A DNA stretch of 64,000 nt from Fulvia fulva (lineage: Eukaryota; Ascomycota; Dothideomycetes; Mycosphaerellales; Mycosphaerellaceae): positions 3,100,001 to 3,164,000 of the forward strand of contig NC_063012.1 of NCBI RefSeq assembly GCF_020509005.1, in the 5' to 3' direction. Made by a program: the position numbers and the translations under genes. Of the stretch, positions 53,865-64,000 are shown piece after piece. A model generated the notes under the pieces. The model was given only the letters and a program-made list of their open reading frames with translations. It searched no databases and was not told where the DNA came from. The number at the start of each line of letters is the position of its first letter. Within the stretch, counting starts at the first letter, position 1.

Positions 53865-56800
53865 GGCATTGGGGTACAGAGGCGGCTCAGGCAGCGTGGC
53901 CAGGCTGGCGGCACCTAGTTGACAGCGGATGCAGAGTGAATGTGAGAGCAGCAGAAGAGCCGCTGCGCAGACACGCCGTGGCTTGACGCTTGCGGCGGCA
54001 GGACGGCGCCTGCAGCAGTGCGATGTGGCCTGCGGCGAAAGGCAGCATAAGACCGGGAGCCAGAGCCAGAACCAAAACCAGAGCCAGAGCCAGAGGCAGA
54101 AGAGTGTGTACAGCAGGATCGGGCAGAGTTCGATAGCATGCTGCTCAAACGGCAACCATGGGACGATGTATGCAGGTCGCGCCCGGGTCGCAGAGGGTTG
54201 CAGGAGACGAGGCAAAGGGCCGGGCACAGCAAGTACATGTAAGTCGATCAGGCATATTAGTAGCAGCACGGCCGGTTCGGCGCGGTGGGAAGTGGGGAGG
54301 GGGAAGTTGGCTCGTCCTTCGCAGGAGCAGAGCAGAGCATGGATGGCACTGTCTGATGGGATCCCTGCTGGACGCGATCGCCGTGATCAATCACTCAATG
54401 AGCATCTTCCAGGGCAAGAGCGCTCCGAGGCAGTAGGCCTGGGGTGGCGCAAGGATGTGCAAAGCAACGACAAGCCGCGATGGAGAGTTTGCGCGAAGGA
54501 TGCGGGCGCGAGTGCGGGAGCGGGTGCGGGTGCTGTCTGGCGATGCAAGTGACCTGTCTACATGTACTACTGCAGTCTACAGGCCGTGGAGACGGCCACG
54601 GAAGAGGTCGACTACTCTCTAGATCGAGGCGCACAGCATGCCACCATGCATGCCTGCGAAACACGGCCCTCTCTGCTCTCTCGTGGCAGGCAGCACAGCA
54701 CGTGCACAGGCTGCACAGCACAAGGTGCACAAGGGGACCCCACCGTCCTCAACCACCGCGAGACCGCGAGACCGCGAGACACGAATCAGAATCGCTGGCG
54801 ACATGATCCGAACGGGGGCTAGCGAATGCCGATCGTCGTTGGCCCGCACCGCACTTCCAATGGCAGCGCAAAGACGCTGTTCTGCGCATTCATTGACCGA
54901 GGGTCAAAACACGTAGCCACTTGACCCTCCTGCGCCCGTCGCCAAATGCAGCGCTGCCGTTTATATACAGCATCGATAGATGGGGCGGTATAGTGCGCAG
55001 GCCGGCAGTGTAGCACGATGGCACGGCAGCAGGCTTCCGATGCGAGATGCCACAGTCTACAGACAGCCTCCGGCCAGCTGCAGCTTGGGCCAACAAGGCT
55101 CTCTCAGCCTCTCAGGGCCAGCGAGGGATCGACGTCCCCGAGACACGCCTTGCCCGTCGCGTCCATGCTCCAAGCTATTAAGCGCCCTCGATAATCGATT
55201 GCGCGAAAGTGTACTTCTACCATTGGCCTTTCGCTCATAAAACCACAGCCAATCGTGCTGCAGAAGAGGCACAAGAAGGACCACGGGTGGGGTGCGACTC
55301 ACGGGGATGCAATGTTAGCTCAACGCTCACACCCACACCCACACCCGTCCGACGCCTGACATGGAGATGCCGCGCATGAAACTCCTCCGTCGCCGCTGTC
55401 GTTGTCGTGAGTCTCACCATCTCACGGCTCGTGACAAGCAGCATCGTGATGCGCACGTAGTAATAAGGTCGAATACTCTGGTCTTACGGATCGGCAGCGC
55501 GCGCAACCGCACCTCAGTCGTCGTTGAGCTGGAGTGAAACGGGTAGCAAAGTTTCTTCTTTGCACCTCAATCTCTCGCTGGACGAGGCCTCCGAGCAGGA
55601 ATTCGGCATGTGAGCTGATCGTCGTGCACACGCTCGCATCTTGTGGTGCGCTGCCGTCTTTGCAACACGTCGAAATCGGCGCAGAAGAACGAGGCGAGCT
55701 GGTGGGGCTGTAGTTCCACACTACGAACACAACAGAGACCATCCTTCGACTTCACCAGCGCTTTCTTCTTCGGCCAACCTTAAACCACCACTCTTCGTCG
55801 TCGACCTAGCACCAACCACGATTACTCCACCGCCAGTTTGAGCCCGTCCCTTGCCAATAGTACTGCAAGGCGCGGCTTTCGTTTTCCTACAGGCTGTCCT
55901 GCTATCTGGCCGCTCCTATACATGCCACGCTCACAGACGGACCTCGGTCTCGACTTCTATTCGATCGTGCCTCCCTACCTAGCACCTACGACATTCTGTC
56001 ATTACGCGCTCGCAACGATGGACAAGATCTGACGCCGGAGCATATGTCGATACGATCCAGTCACTATGTATAGCTAAGCTTCATGTCATGCTCCGGCAGC
56101 GGTCCAGATCTGTCTTCATGAAGGCCAGTGCATCGAGGCCGGGATATCCAGGACTACTGGAAAAGGCTAGTCTTCGTCCTTCACCTATCATGACCGGTAT
56201 CCGCCAGGCCATCATCCAATTCGTATCCTCTGGGAAGAGCAGCAAACCACTGCCACTGGATATTATTACATCCATTTCAGTTCGGAGCTGTGTTGTGCCG
56301 GAGCAGACATTTGGCAACACCCGCCGTGACGGAGCACTTCACCACTGAGCTCTGCTGCAGCGTTATACCGCGTCTGATTGACTGCAACGAGCTGCGTAGA
56401 AAAGCAAGCAGTGCACTGCGCTTGAGGTCGTTGGCGCTGGTGGCTAAAGTCTGAAGCCTGCAACGGTCTACTGGAATCATCTCAAAGATACCGCGCATGC
56501 ACTTTGAGCACGCCCCGCTCTCACTCTGTCACTGCCATTTTCTGTCCATCGCTCAAATGCACCAAGGGCTTTCTCAAACGCGCCACAGCACGCGGTGTCA
56601 CCATGGCTGAATGGAGCAAGGCCATGCACGTTGACACGATCGAAGTAAGACTGGACGGCGGTTTACGAAAAGTATGTCGGTTCTTTTGCCTGGCCAGCGC
56701 ACGAAACACCTCTATCCTGGGTGACGAGTCCTGCAATTACTGCGTCTTCGACCCTCGAACGATGCTGATACAGCGACCACAGATGCTTATAGCCCGAGCC

Positions 56801-57050
56801 AGCCAACGCCAATTCATCCAAGCGAGTCCCTGTTGCGTTCATGGCAGCAGTCCCCCATCCAACCGCGTGTACCTCACGCATGCCGACCATTGCCAAGTCA
56901 ATGACAACCCCGGCACGTGGAGACTTTGCCAGAAGACGAAGAGTGATACAGCCAGTGTGCCGGCACCGCAACCCAATCTCCGTGAGTCCAAATACTTCCC
57001 CCTGTAGCAGTTCCATCCCACTTCATGGCAGTCGGCAACTCAGCCTTGCC
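53865..57050. other. Long region without a supported gene
   Basis: 3.2 kb between the CENP-B-type gene (its promoter side) and the 3' end of cysteine dioxygenase. It contains a CCAGAG-type hexanucleotide repeat at about 54056-54102, two TACATGTA palindromes (54234-54241 and 54559-54566), a GC-rich purine tract near 54505-54540 and a CACACC repeat near 55325-55347. Overlapping frames on both strands at 56081-57016 (up to 167 codons plus, 117 codons minus) look weakly protein-like, but I could not join them into a gene or name a family. The length and repeat content fit a large regulatory region for the DNA-binding protein, as an inference. Confidence 0.45.
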
Positions 57051-58077
57051 TTACTTCTCGACACCGAACTCCGAGTGGAAATGGTTTTGCTTGACATGTG
57101 AACTCTTGCCCGTCGCCTCATTGAAGATGTGGCAGCCATGTTTCGCAGCATTTGGCGGCTTGATCCCCATCAGTGAACGTTTCGAGATACGCCATAGACG
57201 CGGCACGGCGGCAAGACCACACCCGCGCTTGTTCTGGCAAGGGCATGAAACTTACAGTATAAAGATGCAGGCTGACTGCATAATCGTCAGGATCGTCGCT
57301 TTGGTTTGAGATTCGATGGAGGCCCAGTTGATCGCTCATGTAAGTCACTTCATTCTCCCCATACGTCGTGGTCCTTTTGATGTGGAGTTCCGAAGGCCTC
57401 CGTCCTCCCTGTCCGGCAGAACAGGTGTGTTTCGTGGTTGGATACACCGAGTCAAGGGCTGTGGCGCAGTCGGCTGGGCTGTCTGGGCGCTGACAAGGCC
57501 ATCCATAGATTGTTTCAGTCAGAGAGCCCTTCAATATCTTCATGACGCAATGTGCATTGGCATGGTCATGTATAGGCGAGCCTTTGCCAGGAGTCCAGAC
57601 CAGGACGAGCTATGAGACTTGTCAGCAAGAAGGAGTGCGGTCTCCACTGCTGTCTTGGACTGCAATTTGGTTGATGCGAGGATGGCCTGGCCATTTGCAA
57701 GCAAACATGACTGCGTCGCTCTTGCACAGCCTTGCCGGCATGGCTAGCATGGACGGAGGACTACTTACAAGGTTGCTCTTGCCGTTGCAATTATCCACAA
57801 GGTTCCGGGTGTAGTTCATGTCGCCTCGGCGGAAAGCATATTTCAACCACGACGGTTGACCATCTTCGTTCGTGTCATACGCCAGCATGAGTTTTTTCAA
57901 CTCCTCGACATCGACGTCGGCACTATCGATGCCATTGCAAGGACCAAGGATGGTATTAATACTCCGGACCAAGGAGTGGAAGGCGTCCAAAGGCTCAGGC
58001 GATCCTCGGGCGGAGTCGTGGATGGATGCTGGCTTCGCTGCTGTCACGACGTCCGAGGTCTTGGGTGATGAATCCAT
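57051..58077 (-). CDS. CDO1: Cysteine dioxygenase
   Basis: Minus-strand exons 57769-58077, 57256-57609 and 57051-57158 give 256 residues. The cupin iron site is intact: His117 and His119 in [11 protein letters not shown] and His201 in LGLHRISN. Cys124 and Tyr220 (VSLHLYTPPNAA) match the Cys-Tyr cross-link pair of mammalian CDO. The enzyme oxidises cysteine to cysteine sulfinate with Fe(II) and O2 in the cytosol, controlling cysteine level and feeding taurine or sulfate formation. A 30-residue insert (about 144-175, [20 protein letters not shown] and on) between YGWPCQ and [10 protein letters not shown] is longer than usual. A cryptic 39-nt gtgtat...acag stretch lies there but is too short for a normal intron. 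The first intron is 159 nt, the second 97 nt. The C-terminus ends [15 protein letters not shown]. Confidence 0.92.
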
Positions 58078-58769
58078 GAGAGTATGCTGGGCGCCGTGCG
58101 AAAATGAGGGGTAGAGAGTCGACGCTTTGTGGCTGACCGTGATGGCGAAGAATGAAAAGTTTGCGAAAATGGTTTATGGTATGATGCTGTTCTAGCAAGC
58201 TGCTGTCAAAGGATGTTGTATCGGAGAGCTGTGGCAAGGAGCAAAGGCAATGGAAGATCGGGGAAGAAGCAGGAAAGAGCAAGCCAGACTAAGTAGAAGC
58301 GGACGACCTGGGTACTCACAGCTCCCATGCCCACGCCTTGTGCATGTGAGCAGTTTATCGGCGCGCCGTAGGTAGCTGATCATTCGACACCAACACTACT
58401 GGGTTTCACAGATCGCTGAGAATGGGGCTATCCAGTTGGTCCCAGTACTCTCCGATGTGCCGCTGCTGGCGGTGACGATAAGAAACAGCTGAGATGCATG
58501 GTGCTGCGACCTCCGGACTGGGAGGATGACAGGCCTACGCCGACGAGCCGTTGATACTCCGAGCAGAGTCACGTGACAGCAGACTTCCGCAATAGGCATG
58601 CTAGGCGAGATGTCGTTTTGGCATGAGCACGCCATCGCTCTAGCGAGCGAACAAATACCACCACCCTCTGGACGTCATCTCATCAGCGACGGCCTCGCTA
58701 TTGCCTCTGGAGCCCTCTGCAGTCGCACAGCACCCGTTTCCGCGAACTTTGCGCCCGCCCTAGCCCAGC
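58078..58769. promoter_or_regulatory. Divergent promoter region of CDO1 and RBG1
   Basis: 692 bp between divergent start codons. No gene or clear motif seen; short frames on both strands are not protein-like. Confidence 0.5.
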
Positions 58770-59876
58770 ATGGCGACCACGGTGGACAAGATCAAGTCGA
58801 TTGAGGAGGAGATGGCCAAGACGCAGAAGAACAAGGCCACTTCGTTCCATCTGGGCCAGCTCAAGGCGAAGTTGGCCAAGCTGAAGAAAGAGCTGCTCAC
58901 ACCGTCCAGCGGCGGCGGCGGAGGCGCGGGCGTGGGCTTCGATGTCGCACGTACCGGTGTGGCCTCGGTGGGCTTCATAGGCTTTCCGTCGGTCGGCAAA
59001 TCGACGTTGATGTCGAGACTCACGGGCCAGCACTCCGAGGCGGCGGCGTACGAGTTCACGACGCTGACGACGGTGCCTGGACAGGTCATATACAACGGGG
59101 CCAAGATCCAAATGCTGGATCTGCCTGGTATCATTCAAGGAGCCAAGGACGGTAAGGGTCGAGGTAGGCAGGTCATTGCAGTCGCCAAGACATGCCATCT
59201 TATCTTCATCGTGCTGGACGTGAACAAGCCGCTCACAGACAAGCGGGTTATCGAGACAGAGCTTGAAGGATTCGGCATTCGGGTCAACAAGCAGCCTCCG
59301 AACATCAAGATCACGAAGAAGGACAAAGGCGGCATCTCCATCACCTCTACGGTTGCCCTCACACACATCGACAACGACGAAGTGAAGGCGGTCATGAACG
59401 AGTACCGCATGGCCAACTGCGACATTGCGATTCGATGCGACGCAACGGTCGACGACCTGATCGATGTCATTGAAGCCAAGAGTCGGGCGTACATTCCGGT
59501 CATCTATGCTCTGAACAAGATCGACGCCATCAGTATTGAGGAGCTGGATCTGCTATACCGTATTCCGAACGCTTGCCCCATCTCGTCGGAACATGGCTGG
59601 AACGTGGACGAGTTGATGGAGCAGATGTGGGAGAAGCTGAATCTGCGCCGCGTCTACACAAAGCCAAAAGGCAAGCTTCCCGACTACTCAGCGCCGGTCG
59701 TGTTGAGGAGCACCGCATGCACTGTCGAGGATTTCTGTAACGCCATTCACAAGACCATCGTCGACCAATTCAAGATTGCCATCGTCTATGGCCGAAGTGT
59801 GAAGCATCAGCCTCAGCGTGTTGGGCTTTCGCACGAGCTTGCAGATGAGGATATCCTGACCATTATCAAGAAGTGA
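58770..59876 (+). CDS. RBG1: DRG-family GTPase Rbg1 (DRG1)
   Basis: A single exon of 368 residues, the usual length. An N-terminal helical hairpin ([20 protein letters not shown]) precedes the G domain: G1 GFPSVGKST at residues 71-79, G2 Thr residues in [10 protein letters not shown]3 DLPGI, the DRG-specific [11 protein letters not shown] loop, and G4 NKID. A C-terminal TGS domain ends [20 protein letters not shown]1/Rbg1 binds ribosomes with its partner Dfrp1/Tma46 and eases translation through slow sites. The protein is among the most conserved in eukaryotes, so the call is firm. The Gly-rich linker ([10 protein letters not shown]) near residues 47-57 is the only variable part. Confidence 0.97.
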   Translation: MATTVDKIKSIEEEMAKTQKNKATSFHLGQLKAKLAKLKKELLTPSSGGGGGAGVGFDVARTGVASVGFIGFPSVGKSTLMSRLTGQHSEAAAYEFTTLTTVPGQVIYNGAKIQMLDLPGIIQGAKDGKGRGRQVIAVAKTCHLIFIVLDVNKPLTDKRVIETELEGFGIRVNKQPPNIKITKKDKGGISITSTVALTHIDNDEVKAVMNEYRMANCDIAIRCDATVDDLIDVIEAKSRAYIPVIYALNKIDAISIEELDLLYRIPNACPISSEHGWNVDELMEQMWEKLNLRRVYTKPKGKLPDYSAPVVLRSTACTVEDFCNAIHKTIVDQFKIAIVYGRSVKHQPQRVGLSHELADEDILTIIKK

Positions 59877-60596
59877 AAGGTCTCACAGCGCCGGGGCTTG
59901 ATTCCTCTCGTGGCAGCACTTCGCTGCGTGGCGACCGACCGACCGGACAGTCGCTCGCTTCCCAGCTCATTTCCCAACGCTGCAGAGCTTGCGCTCCACG
60001 TCGTCCACTGGCAACGTACCACAGAGGGCGTGCTTGCGTGGCATACGGTTGGCGTAGTCCAGCGATCCTCGAGCGTGGTCGGTGGCTGGCTCGCGTCGTG
60101 GCACGAGGTGAGCAAGGCCAACCACAGGGCAGCACTATCAATAGCTCCGTAACGGCACGGCGGTAGTTCCACGTGCGGCGCGTCATCTGTGCTGCTATAG
60201 AACAATTGCAAATGGCCTTGTATGACGGGAGAGCTAAACAGCTACTTCTGTGTACGGTCCCTCAGCGAGGATGCTATGTTCCGGAAGGCGACGAATGTGA
60301 TGACTCCGAAATGCGACGATGCCAAGAAGAGTGGGATTTGCAGGGCTTGCGAACAGAAGAGCTGATTTGCGGCTATCGTCTCGCTGATCCTGTTACAATC
60401 CAAAACGCTGATGTATTTACCACAGATAGCTTGTACTCAATACGACGAGATCCAGTGTAGATCAAGGAGATCAAGACGCTGTGCACTGTATCGACACGGA
60501 CAGCACATCGCATCACATCACCACAGCTGAAGGTCAAACACGTCAGCATTGGTTCGAGCGTGGACAGCATTGCAGCGACATTGAGGATTACCTACA
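59877..60596. other. Convergent intergenic region, RBG1 and MFS gene
   Basis: 720 bp containing both 3' UTRs. A 95-codon open frame at 60173-60460 has no recognisable family and no supporting context; I do not call it a gene. Confidence 0.5.
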
Positions 60597-63144
60597 TCAC
60601 ATAACCACGGCAACATCGTCGGTCATATACTTCCCTATGTCACCAAGGAAGCAAGCCGCTACGATCGAATTGGTGCCGAATGCGATACTAACGTAGTAAA
60701 CGTAGACGTACGCCTCGGCGTATGCCACTTGGCCAGCATGAACTGTGGGAAGTGTCAATATCGACAAACAGTCAGTCAAACAGCCACTTCGACTCACCAA
60801 TGGCTTCGTGAGCGCCAGGCACGCCAGCTACCCCAGGCAACTCTGCTATACGCTCGATCAACGAATCCGCAGTCAGCTGGATTGCTTCGCCGATGACAGT
60901 CTCGTTGGTGATTCCAATAGAATTCATGTAGCCCCCGATGTGTGCCATGGCTTTCGGTACGAATTTGCTGACGAAGACATTGTAGTAAACGGAATAGCCG
61001 ACACTGCCACCAATGACACGGATTGCCAGTGTCAGAGCGGCGACTGTGGCGATCAGATCGTCTGGGCAGATGATGGTTGCTCCAGAGAAGGTCAGCGAAG
61101 GAAACATAGCCCTAGGAGCATGGTCGGTACTTACTGATTATTGAAGCAGGCACGACGATGCCTTGAAGTGAAAGGTAACAGGTCAGCGAACGGTCTGGAC
61201 TGGCGAAGGTTGCTGGTACGCTTCAAATTACTTACCACCAATTCCGATCCCGGCAAGTACCAATAAACCCCAGAGGACATGCAGGTTGTCTGCAGTCGCC
61301 ACTGCAAGCGAACCACAACCTGCTGTCATTAAGACCGATGAGGCCATCATCACTAAACGACGAGTGTACCAGGTCAGCGAGTTCTCTGAAATGTTGCGAA
61401 GATGCCCAGCACCCTTCCTTGACTTACGTTCCTTGTTATGGCCGCGGAAGACGGAGAGAAGCCAAAGCACAACGACCGCACCTCCAAGAATCCCAAAACT
61501 GACCGGCAGACCTCGAATTCCAACACCGACCGGATCGTGTCCGTACACGTTGAACGCTTGCGTTGGCCAAAACATGAGGATTGAGAAGAAGTTTGCACCG
61601 CTAATGAAGGTGATGACCAGTGTCAGGCTCAATATCCTGGGATCCTGTCTGAGCCGTCGAGGGAACATTGGGTGAGGCGCGCCGTAAGCCTCCCAGAGGA
61701 TGAAAGCCGCTATCATCACCTCAACAGAAAGGTGTTAGCCATGCTCCGAAACCTTAAAGTGGCAATGTCTCAGCAACTGCCACTGAGCTGGGGATGCCGC
61801 GATGCCTTCTGCCTTCGAATTTACTCACTGCTCCAAGGATCAGCGGAACCCGGACGTGAGCGCTGCCCCAGGGATACTGGTATCCACCTGGCAGTCACTT
61901 CGTTAGCACAGCACATGTCCTTGAAGATCTTGTATGCACGTACCCCATTGCATGCCGGCCAAGAACAAGATCATCCCGCCAACGCTGAGGATACCACCAA
62001 TGTAGTCGATCTCTGTAAGGACCTCTTTCGCTGACATGCCTTCGCTGTTGACTCTTGGAGGCGGGAAATAGAAGACCGCGATCATCACCAGTCCAAAAAA
62101 AGCTGTCAAGCAGAAGGGTGTCAGCAATACTCTCGGGAAGCAAATGGCAGTGTCTGAGCTGCTGCAACTTCCGTTGGGAGGGGGCAATTGAGCGATCGCA
62201 TGTCTGGGGCAGACAATGCCTTTCGCCCTTCATCACTTACCCCAAATCGCGCAAATAAGACCAAGCCATCTCCAAGAAGTGTAATACGCGATCAATTGGC
62301 CGTACAGCACCGACGGTAAGAATGGCAAGATGGTGAAGATAAGTACCGCCACGTACTTTCCGCGCTTGGCCGTGGGAGTGAGCTCTGATGTGGCCGCGAG
62401 TGCTGTAAGCTCGTTGATGCCAGCTCCGGCGCCGGCGAACACCATGCCGCAGATGAAGTAGCTGTGAGTCAGATCAGTATTGGGCACTGCAATTCGTTCA
62501 GTACTCACTTCATATCGTGGACGGTCGAGCAGATGAATTGGACTACGTTAGCATCTTCCGTGGGATCATGGTCGAGATAAAGCGAAACTCACTCATGCCT
62601 ATCACCAGGAGACTGGCGCCAATTAGCGCGACATATCTCCTCCCGATCAGGTCACTGATACTGCCCACGAACGGGCATACTGCAGCGAGCGAGAGCAGAT
62701 TTGCGAGAACGAACCAGACCCAGCGATCGGTCCCGCCAATGTCGCCATAGATGTAAGGTGGTACGGCACCAAAGAGGTATACTGGAATCTGGCTGCCATT
62801 CCACACTGGTCGAATTCTATCAGGAAGAGTCTCGCCGCCCATTGTGGGTCATCACTTACGAAAGGCCATCGCTATCAGCGACATCATCCTGGCGAAGCTC
62901 ATTGGCTTTGGGTGGTCATGATCCGCCTCATTGCCGTAGGCTGGCGAGCCGTTCTTTTCGTGATAGTTCGCATGGTCGGGGACACGCTCGTTGGTATGGA
63001 CCTCCTCGATATGGCTCATCTCTACTTTCTCGGTATCTGGCGAGTTATCTGGCAAGCGACGTCAGCCTATGCGCTCTTTGGTTTCTTATACCCCTAGAGC
63101 TTACCCGGACTGCCTTTCTGGAGTGTTGGCGATTTCTCCGCCAT
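60597..63144 (-). CDS. MFS efflux transporter, TRI12-like family
   Basis: Twelve minus-strand exons: 63105-63144, 62860-63048, 62593-62805, 62509-62542, 62241-62461, 61944-62102, 61829-61887, 61428-61719, 61236-61352, 61135-61161, 60798-61079 and 60597-60742, giving 592 residues. The polar N-terminus (MAEKSPTLQKGSPDNSP) leads into about 14 membrane segments. Family marks include FLWNGSQIPVYLFGAVPPYI, the loop 2-3 motif GSISDLIGRRYVALIGA, TPTAKRGKYVAVLIF and MQWGGYQYPWGSAHV. It ends GDIGKYMTDDVAVVM. The family contains TRI12-type efflux pumps and siderophore carriers; the substrate here cannot be told, and no toxin cluster is near. Introns 5 and 7 are introner-like and match introns of the Crh gene at 2.8-3.3 kb. 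Exons of 34 and 27 nt are unusually small. Confidence 0.92.
61720..61828 (-). repeat. Introner-like intron (MFS gene intron 7)
   Basis: A 109-nt intron (gtgagt to ttgag) sharing the exact 19-nt core gcggcatccccagctcagt with Crh intron 4, then gttgctgagacatTGCCAC, GGAGCATGGCT and AACACCTTTCTGTT. It has the same length as Crh intron 3. Confidence 0.87.
62103..62240 (-). repeat. Introner-like intron (MFS gene intron 5)
   Basis: A 138-nt intron with the family start (gtaagt, gaagggc, gaaaggcat, tgtctg) and family end tgctgacacccttctg before cttgacag. Crh intron 4 ends gctgacacccttctg then tttag. The middle is more diverged and longer than in the other copies. Confidence 0.8.
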
Positions 63145-64000
63145 CGTGCCGGTCGATGATCGCTTCACGGTGGATGGGATAGAAAGAATAGGTATACGCG
63201 CAGAGACTAAAAGACTCGGAGCATCAATACCACAGTGAGCGAGATCGTGGGCAGTGAGTAGTATATCAATACATCTCGACTTGGGCTAGTCTGCTCCAAA
63301 TATGCCCTGATCTGCCTCCTAGCACTATTCCCGCCCAAGCACGCGGAGAACCTTGCAATTGCATATGCGCATCGCGTGGCTATCTAGTCCAAAGCGGCTT
63401 TGAAGTTCGAACCTCATTCGCCTGGCTTATGGCAATACACTTGACAGGCTAGAGCCAAGGTCTTCCAGTCCTTAGCCTTGGCGGTGGAGCTGTACCAGCA
63501 GCTCCTTGTACAGGCATTAACTGTCTATTGGCTTCGAGAGCATCTATGCTGGTTGCTGGCACTGTCATACCGATCGACTCGTGCAACCATATGGCCTGTG
63601 TTTGAAGCAACACCCGCGGTAATGCTCATCTTTGCTACGAGCCAACTGTCAGCTCACTCCTCACTCGCTTGATGTCGACCCCGCTAATGGTACGCAGAAC
63701 ACAACATCACAAGTTAGCTGCGTGCATTGCACCCCTGTGCAGATCGTTGAGGACAAGCACGTACTTGACTCACCAAGCAATGAACAAGTCTGTAAGAATG
63801 CGGCCGGGCAAGGCATTGATGGCATTGAGTCGAGAGCTGTCATACAGCCAGGGCTCTATATAGAATCGTGCTATTACACCAAGGATTCATGCTGTCGCGA
63901 GATAGGTCCAGGATTTTGAGATACCAACGGTGGACATGCAGTACTGTTGTACATTGACGGACAAGCGTATGCGAGCTTATGGGACAGCAGATGTAGCCTT
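63145..64000. other. No supported gene (right flank)
   Basis: 856 bp with the promoter of the MFS gene on its left side. Short overlapping frames (up to 95 codons) show no family similarity. Nothing else is supported. Confidence 0.5.

Noticed and set aside
53865..54269. A 135-residue N-terminal extension of the CENP-B-type protein with WLWLWFWFWLW.
   Set aside because: It is produced by the CCAGAG hexanucleotide repeat read in one frame and has no family support. The ATG at 53864 fits better.
56504..57016. Overlapping open frames of 167 codons (plus) and 117 codons (minus) as a possible gene.
   Set aside because: Neither shows a domain I know, they oppose each other, and no intron joins them to neighbours.
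60173..60460. A 95-codon frame between RBG1 and the MFS gene.
   Set aside because: No family similarity, and it lies in the convergent 3' UTR interval.
60597..63144. A secondary-metabolite cluster around the TRI12-like transporter.
   Set aside because: Neighbours on the left are housekeeping genes and no synthase or tailoring enzyme is next to it; the right side runs out of window.
63380..63440. A possible tRNA gene around a GTTCGAACC box.
   Set aside because: The surrounding bases do not form acceptor and anticodon stems.
1..64000. CRISPR arrays, operons or prokaryotic mobile elements.
   Set aside because: The window is clearly fungal, with spliced genes, LTR and LINE elements and RIP; no regular spaced repeats were seen.

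Overview
The window comes from a filamentous ascomycete, most likely a dothideomycete close to Mycosphaerellales (inference). Reasons: short GT-AG introns with CTGAC/CTAAC branch sites, ascomycete-type housekeeping genes, a transposon island mutated by repeat-induced point mutation (RIP: CA/TG lost, TA gained, CG kept), and a family of near-identical introns resembling the introner-like elements (ILEs) known from that group. There are no prokaryotic features.

Layout. 1-5.8 kb: a non-coding stretch, a GPI-anchored Crh-type cell-wall transglycosylase (5 exons), a conserved protein with one membrane segment, and a broken gene cut at the island edge. 5.83-33.0 kb: a nested transposon island. It holds two Ty3/gypsy elements sharing a 185-bp LTR, each split by a roughly 5-kb non-LTR retrotransposon (LINE) in opposite orientations. 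It also holds a solo LTR inside an LTR, two 5'-truncated LINE pieces and a Copia 3' end. Target-site duplications (TSDs) of 5, 13, 14 and 16 bp fix the order of several insertions. The island ends inside LSM1, whose last 14 codons and stop come from the Copia LTR.

33.0-64.0 kb: a normal gene-rich segment with LSM1 (mRNA decay) divergent from VPS39 (HOPS tethering), an Old Yellow Enzyme, a Mug190-type SMP/C2 lipid-transfer protein, a 959-residue membrane-anchored GT90 glycosyltransferase, a mitochondrial enoyl-CoA hydratase, MED10 divergent from a PXA-domain protein, a CENP-B-type DNA-binding protein, cysteine dioxygenase, the DRG-family GTPase Rbg1, and a 12-exon MFS efflux transporter of the TRI12 family. 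These are unlinked functions, not a biosynthetic cluster. I assembled the exons by hand; each multi-exon model below stays in frame to one stop, except the broken gene at 5069-5825.

Main points for a second look: (1) ILE-type introns shared by the Crh gene and the MFS gene 58 kb apart; (2) the LTR-captured C-terminus of LSM1; (3) a mutated/less-mutated LINE pair that lets RIP be read base by base; (4) an 871-nt intron with a long open frame in the PXA gene; (5) a recurring TACATGTA palindrome confined to non-coding DNA.
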